This document shows positions 39,301 through 51,300 of a stretch of DNA of 64,000 nucleotides, piece by piece. The notes under the pieces were generated by a model. That model ran no database searches. It was not told where the DNA came from and saw nothing but the letters and a program-made list of their open reading frames with translations. The stretch's first letter is position 1, and the number at the start of each line of letters is the position of its first letter. The position numbers were made by a program, and so were the translations under genes. Source of the DNA: Campylorhamphus procurvoides (taxonomy: Eukaryota; Chordata; Aves; Passeriformes; Dendrocolaptidae); the NCBI GenBank assembly GCA_013396655.1, contig WBMV01008585.1:62001-126000 (forward strand). Direction: 5' to 3'.

Positions 39301-42300
39301 TCCTTGCTCTATTCTGTTCTTCCTCACTCGTCTGTTTTAACTGCTCTAGAAATGAAATAACAAGATATATGGGCTTCAGTTGAGACCAAGCATGATGCTC
39401 TTAGGTAATATTGACTACTAACTGTAGTAACAGGGTGAAAAAGTATAGTCCTATCTTAAATGGCAGGATCTTTAGCAAAAACTACTTGCCAGTAATAGAA
39501 CACTCAACACCCCCCAGAATTTCATCCGCTCCAGAACTATTTCCGTAAGTTTTTGAAGCAGCTTTTACAAGAACAGGGAAACCAGCTGAGTCACAATTTC
39601 AATTCTACAGTTATGAAAAAGAATTCCACCCAACAGCAAGCAAGCTGCAAGTTGATCTTTATGTTGGAACCTTGACAGAAACCTGTGTTGTCCTTATGCA
39701 AGACAGTTAGATTGTCACAATATCCTTCCTGATTGCAACACACTAGCCCAGAGAAATAGCTGGTAAATACTGAGATTTACATTTCTCTGCACCTTCTCAG
39801 TTCTGATTTCTAAAATGTACTTGGCTATTTATTTACCTAAAATCTTGTTTGGAGTAAGACTTTTAACTCTGCTCAAAGTGTGGCTCTGATGAGCTTCGAA
39901 GCCATTCAAGAGTCATCAGAGGAGACTGAAGCTTTTCAGCTCATCTGGACAGGGATCTTGAGGCCCCTGTTGAAGGGCCATTATCAGAACATCAGACTTA
40001 AGACATTAAATGGTTAACTGAAGAGGTCCAACTGTCCCCTCTGCTCATGAGGACATGCCCCCACCACTGTTTTTCCCCAGCACTGGTATTCTTTCAGGAG
40101 CCATTTGCACTGAATGCAGTTCAAATAAAGCTGCTGTTTGCTGTCAGGCTAAGGAATTTCACTAGCTTGTTCTGGTTCAAATAAGCCATCAGAGGTGGCG
40201 GCATACAGGGTAATAGCAGGACCTCAACTTTTGTCCGTACATAGTAAACTATTAGGTTAGCTTAGTTGACAGCATATAATTAAATATTAAGGATAGAGAG
40301 TCACTCTATGCTTGAGACAGTTCAGCTGAGCTAGGAGCTGTGGTCAGAGAGCTCCCAAATTTGTAGTTACAGAGGCCATCTCTCCAGCTCACTGATCTGG
40401 TGTGAAGAGGAGGGAAAGCGAGCAGTACCCTGTTTTCAGCCAGGTTAGGTGCAGTATGAAAGTGAGCCCCTACATGAATTTTTTCACAAACAGGCCCAGT
40501 GTTTTATCCTGACCTTCAGGGAAACATTCAGGAAAAAACTGCCCAGCTACTTATTCTTAATATTTTTTTAAATAGCTTGGCATCTGTTGTTACACTTCCA
40601 CACATAGAAGTATTCCCAAAGACTTTGTAACAGATAATAGGTCACACACACTCATATGCTGAAAACAGGTGCCAAAATAAGGTCTCGAGACAGTCAAAAT
40701 ACATTACTAGAGTTATTGTCAACAAATATGGTAACAAAGGAAGTTTTCCTCTCAGACTGTAGAGTTAAGCGACCATAGTTCCAAGGTATTGTTTTTCTGT
40801 TCTGTAATTCTAGCTGTTTGATCTCAATTAAAGCAAACTTTTCAGTTATTCTTGCCAGAACACCATTTCTACTGCTTTAGCACCTAGTCTAAGGACACTT
40901 TTTTTGAGGTTGAGAAGTCTTATAGAATATAGTTTCAGAAGTCTGTATTAACAGACCGCCCCTCCTCCCACTCCCCCACCCCCACTGAAATCAAAAGCAA
41001 TGAAAAAAAGTTGAACTTACAACAATTATACTGAAAGGAATAATTATTCCCGCTAACAACTTATAAGAAATGGTGTCCTCTTTGTATGGATACCGGATGG
41101 ATTCATCACTACAGAAAACTCCTCTCTGGAAGGGGGTACGTCGTGAACTGAGAATTGCAAAAGGCAAGCCAGCTGGCAAAAAGGAATACAAAATACATTA
41201 CAAAAGCAAAACAAACTCCAGCAATGATTATACCCCCGCATGTCCAAAGAGAAGTGCATAAAGAGGAACAGGCATGCAGAAAGTTAGAAGGTTATGCACT
41301 TCCCTTGGCCAAGACTACTGCCTTGACTTTGCAGCTCCCAGGAAGGACTGCTGAATGAAGGAGAGCAGGGCAGGGTTCCTCTCACCTTCATGTTTGTGAC
41401 ACATCACGTATGGAAGCATGCCAAAACCGTGACTGAGTAGACAGCTCAGTGACAACCATAGAATTGCTCAATCTGCTGCTACTGTCACAATTATCAAGTA
41501 TTTCTTTATATTCCAGTGAGCAAGAGCTGCTTCTCTGGATAGATTTACAAGCCAGAAGAGCATAAATTGCACTTCAGGAAAGCAGAAAAAGAGGTGCTTC
41601 TCAGGGACTGCAAGTGCAGAGGGAGTTTTTGGGAACATAGAAAAAAGGAAATGACACATGCATGCGACCCCTTCACTTCCACACACACTGGATAGCTCCC
41701 TAGAACAATTTCACTGCACAAGTCCTACAAATCCTTCTGAAGAGGATGCCTTTGGCTCAGTCTAGTATCAACAGGACAGAACATTAAGATGCACAACGCT
41801 GCATACTATTGCACATCAAGATATCCATGAACCAAGACATTTGAGCAGCCAAAATTTTTGTAAAAAAAATCTCAAAATAGGATAAAAATTACTACAAACT
41901 AATAGAATCACATTTCTAAATCCTGTTTCTTCATCCTTGACACACATACAACATCTGCAGTGAACAGAGCTGAATGCTCTCAGAAAGAAATGGCTGCATA
42001 GAAAAAAGAAACAGGTAACTACCAAGAGCTTTCAACAAAACAATAAATAATCTACTTTAACTTAAGGTGATACAGTCCAGTGGCATAAAAGCCCTTGATT
42101 TTGTGCTCAAAATTCAGCAGTGTTGCACATAAACTGCATACCTTTTGAAGTTAAGACAATCAAAATTACCTGGGGGAGACACTGCTATCTACCAGTAAAG
42201 GATCAGAAAGATAAAATCAACTTCCATCCTTCCTTTCCAGCAGAGAAAGATGTTGCTGTAGTCTCGGTTCTCTCACTGGGACCTCTATGCCAAGGCATAC

Positions 42301-45300
42301 ACTACCTTCTTCCTTTCAGATACACAGCTAGCCCCAAATAAGTGTGTACGAACACAAGTAGAGATGCAAAGAACAGGAGAAAAATAAAAATATGAAAAAG
42401 ATACTAATCAAGCAGCAAGATAACCATCGGGAAAGAGAAGAGAACCAGGATCCTTTTCAACCCCTCTTCCTCTTCTACTTCCACCCACGAGGTCTTCCAA
42501 ACTAAGCCTGACTCCTGGGCCTATCACCAGTGATATAGACACTGTGCCTTCACCAGTGATTTGCTATCAGTTTTGTTCTTCATACCATAAAGTGCTTAAA
42601 TAAATGCTTCAGTTTGAAAACAGGTACAGAAGAACAAATAAACTGATGGCTCTTAAGTGAAAATTCCCTTGAACTTGAGCTCTGATGGATAACACACCTT
42701 ATTCCATGACCAAGTAACTCCGGGCTTATCATATTGGCCCATGAATTCCAGCTAAGCCTGTCACAAAGAATTATGTACCTTCTGTACTGTTACAGTCATG
42801 AAACCAAAAGCATGCAAAACCTCCCCTCTGACAGTGGCAGAAAAAAGACACTGTCATTGTCAAGAGGGGTTGTTTCCAATTCCATGCCAGCGGGACCACA
42901 ACTGACCTAGCTCTGGAAGCCATCCAAGTACACCAACAAAGCAGAAGGACAGCAGAATGGGCTAAGAGCCAAGCCAGAGCCTCACCAAAACACTGCACTA
43001 TTCAGACATCAGCCAGCACAGAGCCCTGGAGCTGGACTCTGCAGTACAGTGCAAAAGCATAGCCATCCCTACCAGGAAAAAAATTCCCCTCTTCCTTTCT
43101 CTTAACAGGAAAAATAGCGGGGTTTTGAAAAATGTGCAGCCCAGACCTCATTTTCGCTCTTCCCTTGTGTTAGTGTTGTGACAGATGTCATGATATATCA
43201 TCAGTTGTTTAGTATTTAGCTGATTTATGTAAGGGAGGAGGCAGAAGCATGTGCAGCCATGGTGAGGGAAGGTGACTTGCAAACATAATGCCATGGTGTT
43301 TCCAACATCATTTATTCTATAAAATAGGTATGGAATGAAAACTTTACACATACTGACATCAGGATTCAAAATTGAATATTTGAGAAAAGTGTATTCTTTA
43401 GAACTCCAGAATTGGAGAAATAGGCGGAGATTAAAGTTTCTTAAGTACTTATGTTTGCTTCTTTAGTGTAGTTAGTTTTGATAATCATAGTAAAGCAGTT
43501 GTTCCCAAATTAAGTTCAGCCTAAAAAAACCTTATCACAGCTTCAGCACACTGCCACAAATACCTGTGATTATAGTTAGATAGTGTCACTGACATCAAAT
43601 CACTAGCTCTGCATCATCCTTTTTAAAGACCTGCTCTGTAAGAAATAGTGTCATGGTGGCTTACTCCTCATTTCCTCTTACCCACACCTGAATGTTTCAG
43701 GTTCGCAAGACGAAAGACTGAAAATTTTCAGAGTGATGGGGTTATTCACAGCAGTAAGGTAGGCGATGGGATGGGACCTTTTTCAATGTAATTGCCAGCT
43801 GTTAAATCAGAAGTGGAAAGCCATGTTACATGGACCATGGGAATGCAGTTCTTGTGCAGTGATGATACGTGCTTTTCCATGCAAAGTGAAGCTGTTTGAT
43901 GTGTGTGTGCATGCTCACTCTTCAGCAATATTGAGATTATGATGTAATTAGCCTGTAATTGCTCACATCATCTTCCTTTATCCACAGCATGCAAACAAAA
44001 TAGCAAACAGCTCCAGGTTTGTTTTTGTTTCACTTTGTAAGCAAGTATGAACCAGCTAAAAACAAGTTATTAAAATACCTTCTCTTTTATAATTTCCTTA
44101 CACCTCCTTTACTCTGAATCTTAAAAGTATTAGGTATCTACCTGGTGACCATTAAGTAACCATTAAATGGAAGGGCTATGCACTGAAATACAATACTGCT
44201 AAAAGAGCTTATAGAGAACGTCATGAAGTGTTCAGTTTCTCCCAACTACAAAACAGATTAAAGAAGTAATTCCACCAGTCATTTTTCTTACTGCTCTTCC
44301 CAGAACACTTCAGTGCTGAGACATGGTCCACAAAAGCTTGAGAGAAAAGTTTTACTTTCAAGAAAGCTTTTGGTTACAGTAAAACTGATCAGATTAACTT
44401 CACACTGTTAAACTAAAATGAAGTCACAAAACCACAACACTTGTATTTTACCTTTTGCTCAATCCAAGGCAATACTTAGCCTAAAAACCCATGCCTATAC
44501 AGGCTTCTTGGTTAAAGGACTTTCCAATGTCAATACGTAATCCTTCAGAACATGTTCCATACAGCAGGTTTAATCTACTACTTTTAAACATATGTGGATT
44601 GGCTTCACTATTATTAGCTAGTGGGAGGGAGAAGAAAAGAAGTCAAACCAGAGGTGCAGTAATTGTTTCTGGCAAGTGAAATCCTTAAGAGAAACTTCCC
44701 ACAGTACTTAGGATTTCGTTCTATTTTAAATGAATCAGCAAAGTCTGGTTTTGTGCAATTTCAAGGTGTTTTAATTTCTAAAATCAAATTAAAATTATTT
44801 CAAATACACAGTTTAAATACATTCTGCAGTGAAGTCTCTCTTGCTTCAAGACAATAAAGAGACAGGAAAGTATAGTTTGGCTTTTTCATTAGTACAAGCT
44901 GAATAAAGAAGCAGAAGAACTGGCCTAAGTGATATAGAGGCAAAGCCTCGGACTATAGCAAGTTCCACAGTAGGGTTTCCCTGTAGTTGTGATAGACATA
45001 TTAGTTTTTCACTGTGACAGATACTGTAATTTCAGAAGACAAGAGTAAGTTTTTGCATCACAACAGCAATTTTCTCAGCATGAAAGCTCCTGGTGCAGGA
45101 AGACTGGATACAACTGAAGATAAGAAATGATACTTGTCTTCATAATGGTACAACTATCACTAGTGTCAATGTCTATTTTCACAGATATAACTGAGGAAGA
45201 AATTTTAACAGTAATATAAAGAGGTGGTGTACTTTGACAGAAGATTTATCCCCATAAACATCTAAAGCAGTTTGTCAAGACAAGTTAGCAAAGACTGTAG

Positions 45301-48300
45301 CAGATCACTGTGAAAAGAAATCCTGCTCATCTGTCACAGTCACATTGTCACAGAAAGATAAAATAAAGCTCCTACAGTATCCTGCAAATATCTATTTTGC
45401 TCCTAAAGAAGCTACAATTTCTAACGGCAAAGTTTGGCACATTAAAATAGAGAATTAGTAAAAATTATCTGGGGTCAGTTTTACCTGAAAGCAGAAGAAA
45501 TTGAGGAGTTTAAGTACTCATTTTACATAAGAAGTGGAGACAGCAAAACAGCAGTAAAGGCTCTCTACTGAATACTTCCCATATGACAATACCAAAAAGC
45601 ATCCCTGATGTATACTTCATTTTCTAAGTCGACTGTAACACAGTGAAGAAACTGCCTAAAGGGAAAATGGCAACACATACATGAAGAGAAATTACAGGGT
45701 TGGGAAGAGGTTACCTGTAGGGTAATCTCAAGGATGAAGCCAACAAGCTAGTGTTATGCAGTGCATATGCAACCTTAATGAATAACTAGCAGATGTACTG
45801 CTGACAGAGCTGGCAATTCTTTGATACAGCAGAGGATCAAGGCCAGCCAGTTCTGCCAGCAAAACAACTCTTAAGGACTGAAGCAAGAGAACAGATGGAG
45901 GTTTGTGCAGGAATGAGTTCAGAGTCATGGTGCTGGAGGTCAGACAACTCTGTTGAGCTGGGAGCTTGTCAGTTCAAAATAAGAGGGAGAAAAATACTAT
46001 CCGCTTCCTGTGGTTCCTGTACATCAATGTAATAGTGTGACCATTAGAGGAACCTTTCCAAGGGCATCAACACTTTTAAACACCTGACAAACATTTCCTC
46101 TGAAACTATATTCATCACAACTGGGAAACACATTTGGTTTCAATTCATCTGTCTTAAATGCAGACAGAAAAAGATTGCTAGGGCACATTCTTCATCTCAA
46201 AAATGAGAAGAGTTCAGTTTTGCATAGTTCAGCAGAATCCAAGGGTTGTAAATCAGCCAATTGCATAGGCAGTAGATACCATAAAAAAAAAAGCAATACT
46301 AATCCAACAAGCAACCAACAATTAAGGAACTACAAACACAGTTGGTAATAAAGATATAGGGAGAAATATAGGCCTCTGAAATGTTTCAGTCAGAATATAA
46401 AAGATAGAAATACAAGTAGCTCAACTGGTAAGATTAAGTATTTAAGCAATTATAATACACTTGACCAAAAACCTGACTCATACAATATAAAGGATTAGAT
46501 TTCCTCACAAACTGGAGTGATTTCTGACTGATTATGATAGACTTTTTCCTATAAATATCCTGTATGACAGGTCTATTTCTTTCCAAATTTGTAATCTTGA
46601 CTAGGTTTCTTCGCTGTTACTGCACACAAAGTTATTCTCTCCACAGAACGAAAAGCTGACCATTATCACTCGAAAGAGAGAGAACATCAGATTATAACAC
46701 CTCCCTCAGATTATCCTTTCCAACCTCCTCAGGGAAGATACCACTTGACATTTATCAATGCCATATTTCACCAACTATGTTATTGCCACCTTTTGTAATT
46801 ATTGCTCTGAGTTCCCCTACCTTGCTGCCTCACTGCACATACTCTCCTTCAGGGCATTTATGACTATACTGAACAGGGCAGACTTCCAGAGAGCTCTACA
46901 TGATACCTTCCTCCCTTGCAAAGGACAAGGAGCACTTACTCCTACTGTGCACTTCTCACAGTTCAATGAATTATTTATACTTTTAAGGATTCTTTATCTA
47001 ATCCCATGACTATTAAGATTTTGGTGAAGTAATCATTTGAATATACAGATCTAATTAATGAGATTTTCTAAAAAGAAATGCTGCCTCTAGCCTGAGTACT
47101 CCATCTTGCTGGTGTATCAAAGGGATTGGGATGAGAACATATGTGACTGACACCAGGAAACAGTGGGTATGTTTCTGACAGATTATGAAGTTCGACAACA
47201 TTACCCAAAAAGCTTTTCAATGCCATAAATATGCCAAAAAAAGAGACAAAGATAAAACACCTTTTCAGAAAGTTTACCAGGTAAGAAGCAGAGCATAAAA
47301 AATTACTCATAAGGAACCAGAAACCTAAAGTGCAGTTGAAATCCACTCTAATGTCAAAAAGCAGGTTTAATTTCAATTAGTTGCAAAACTATCAACAGTA
47401 GGCCATAAAGATTTGACACGGCTGAAAAAGTGAAGAGCACATCTACCAACCTAACAATCTTCAATAGGTTTCATTAGTCCCCTGATTTACTGGTCTCTGC
47501 CACAGCAGTAATTACATTTGTCCCTGAACACATACAAATTAGCCCAGTAAGTGCTTATTTTGGTTAATCTAATAGGTGATGTCAATGAAAGTTTCCCTGC
47601 AAAAATGGATCCCTTTCATAAACAGAGCATAAAAGATTAGTTGCTTTTGCCAGAAATCAGTAAATTGCCTCCGAAGTATGACTATGTTAATCTGCAGGAG
47701 GAGAAAGTTTCAGTCAGAACATTGTTACACATGTTATAAGGAAACACTGCCAAAACCATTAAGCCCAAAGCCTAATAGGTTAAAGCTGGCACAGGAGTAA
47801 AGCTATGTAGGCCCTCTTTGGGAAGGCCTCTTGATACTCAAGACATTAGCTTTTGCCAAACCAAACTTAGGAGTGTTTTGGGTTTGCCTTTTTGTTTGTT
47901 TTGTTTAAACTAATTAGAAATCAATGGGACTACCTAGACACCTTTTGGCTATGTTCAAGGTGAAGAAATTAAGTCCTACAGGATCATGATGTTCCTGTTT
48001 CAAAAAAATCTCAAACGGCAGAGGTCATCCCAGAGAAGTGACTTAATCAAAACTCTGTTTACTAACAAACACTTTCCCTGTCAGGAACATCAGCATTTGC
48101 ATTACCTGTTTTGGTAGCAGCAAATTGAAGCAAACTACTTAGTTCCCCAGAAACTTAGTGCTCCACTTAGGCAGAGTTAGAAGACCTGAACTCTTGTCCT
48201 CTCACACAGCTCATCACACCAGTGAGTTGTGAGTGTTCAGCTCCCAAACTGAGCTGCCAGACAAAGCTTTGGCAAGGAACTATAGAAACCTTGTTCAGAA

Positions 48301-51300
48301 GTTAGTACAGGGAGCAGATGAAACTCAGCAACTCTCAAGTTGCTCTATTGTTTTTCTTCCTCTGGCAAGAAAAATATTTCAAAGAAGTTTCCCTCGCTCT
48401 GTTCTTCTTCCCTCCCCTAATCTCACCAACACTTAGATCTAAGAGAAACTGCATGAGTGTCACTGAAGGCAGCAGCCTGAAGAAACAAGATGACTATAGG
48501 AAGAGAAAACCAACTTAGAGGTGAAGTCACCAGAAAAGACCAACTGAACAGAAGAACACCTACAAATAGACATGGGTGTACCTCACTCCAAGAGAAAGAC
48601 ACTGATTTTAGTTTGTCATTTAAAAACACCGACATTAATTTGTCATATACACTTGAAAAAGTTGGTCTCACACAGACACCTGGAGTTCAAAAATGCCAGA
48701 CCAAATACATTTCAAAATATGCCTAGAGTTGCAATCCATGGACACTAACCCCTAACTAGTCATGACTTTTAAATTACACAGAATCACTTCCTAAACACCC
48801 CTAAGCCAACTCAGTAAGGCGGCAGTATCACAAACATCTTCTGGGATTCCTTAGATGTCAGATATCATGGATATGTGCTGCTTTGTAAGCTGGCCTACCA
48901 TCTAGAGAGATTCAGTTTTCAGAGCACTACCAAGGCTTGTTTGACCCTAAATCTCAAAAAATCCTAATATAAAAAACTGTGACAAAAAGATCAATGTGGA
49001 AAATTGATATGTATCATACTATAAAGTGGCATTTGGAAAACAACAAACATGAGTTTCTTTCCCAGATATTTTATTTCCTGATAAAAGGTGGCAATGCTAA
49101 CAGAAAGGGTTCAGAGCTATAAACAGAATTATGATTTCTAAGAGCATTATTTATTTTTTTTTTAAGATTCCAAGGAGTTTCTAGCACATCTTGTAAATCT
49201 TCATAAAATGTCATCAAAACAAATCCATGTTCATGCTGCCTCCTTCTTTTTTATCCACAAATAGGCTTAGTAATAAAATATCTATGCAGCTTTGAGGGTG
49301 CTGGGGTTTTTGTTTGTTTGTCAAAATGTTCAGGACATTTTTTACTGCACTCTGAAGACAAGCAAGCTGATGGAGCAGCAAGGGGCATATGCATAAAAAC
49401 ACTTGGAGCATTTCTGCTTATATTCCACGAGGTTTTAGGATATAGGGACTAAACAAGCAATCAGCAATACTGGTATATTGTTAAATGCTAAGGGAAAGCC
49501 CTATTACTCAATAAACTACTTTTTTCACATTGCAGATGATTCCTTTTCCATCCCTTCAATTTCTACCATAAGTTCTCTCTTACAATGTAACAGAGCTGGG
49601 GGGTAAATCCAACTACTTAGGAACAAGTATCATATTTGAGGGGAAAAAAGTTCGCACAAAAGTGCAATTTATCAACTTTTTACATAGCATTAGACCAAAG
49701 TTTTACTATTAATTCCTTCATTGAAAGTTCTGTTCTCCTCAGTAAAGTCTCATGTCAGGACAACATTTTTGACTAGATGTGGGACAATCAACGTTATTGC
49801 CCAATAGTCTTCCATGAATGAGCTGTGTCCCTGCTGAGGATACTGAATCTAGAATACACTACTTCCAAAAACTTAAACTGCCTTGGAAAAAGTCTCAAAA
49901 CTCCATTGAGTCAGACCAAAACAAACATTCTGAATGTCAGATTCCCAGGCTGATCAACGTTCCCTGTCTATTTTGAATAAAGGCAAACTTGAAGACAGAA
50001 ACCATTCAACCAGAACCCACTGTCAACTCAGGAAGTTATAATATCCCACATCTCATTCTCCCTAGCTCTTAGTCTTCAGTAGCCGTGGAAGATTTTTCAC
50101 CTCTTGAGTGAGACTAAATTCAAAATGGAGATTAAGGAAGCCAGGTTAGCATGTTAATTAGAGAGAGCAGTTGCTTTAAGGTATGTAAAATGTTCCAACT
50201 GAAAAGCAAATGATCTGGCTAGGCTCTATTGTAACAGAACTACAAGTGCTTTAGAATTACCTGGTCTCTCAGCATGGAGACCAGAAGTGATTGCTCCAAT
50301 TATATACTCCAGTGCCCTGCACAAAGACAGGCAATGAAAATTCACTTTGTTACTCCTAGAAAAGTATCACAGCAGAAAAATATCAGAATAGACTGGTATC
50401 ACTGACACATCTAATTCTAAGCTCTAACTACAAAGGTTATCTAAAAGTGTAACAGTCTATACTACTTTTTAAATATTGAAACTTTTAAGAGAATTAGCTG
50501 TAGGTCAGATGTTTCTCCACTGCTTTAGAGCCAGGAAAAAACACTCTCTCAATTGACTTTATATTACATTAACAACTTCTTGAAACAGAAGATAACATAC
50601 CAAGCAATTCAGCAGATTATCAAACTGCAACTGGAATACCTCTTTAGAAGTCCAGAAGTGCACAGAGCTAAAATTGCTAATTTACTTGTACACTTTTCAA
50701 TCAAGGCACACAGGAAACCCACTGGAAAATAAATTTTTCCAAAGGTATGCTGAAGATACATGTACTTGTCAAAATGACAAATTTCAGACTACTTTCCTTG
50801 ATTGTGAAACTATACTAATGATAACTTGTTATGTCAATGTCCTGTTTACTGCACAGATCTAAATGCAAGCTTTAATGAATAAGCATTTAAGGGAAAACTA
50901 GAGTAGTGCATGTAAAGGTTCTGCAGGAACCTGTTTACTTGTCTTAAATTACTGTTTCCATCCTTAAACCACTTCATATACTTCTTACTGATAAATTTAG
51001 CTTATACATTTATCAGATAATTACATATCATCATCTTTCATATGGCTTGGTCAACCACTGCAGGCAGAAACAAGATGTATTTTCAGGTTCAAGACTACTC
51101 CACACAGTAAAATTTTGGTTCTCTAAGTCAAAACCTTACTAAAAACTGTGATACAAGTAGGCTTCAAATATTGTTGAAAAACCTACCAAAGAATTAAATT
51201 GTTCTTTGTCATGTGGTCTTGAAAACACTGAGCCTCTTTTCCACAAGCAATTAGATTTTCAGTCTCTGTATCCCATTTTGAAGGGTTTAAAGAGTCATCA

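Noticed and set aside
39860..40210. Possible degraded LTR with AATAAA at about 40126 followed by a T/G-rich stretch
   Set aside because: No TG/CA termini, no target duplication and no recognisable family; a single hexamer is common by chance.
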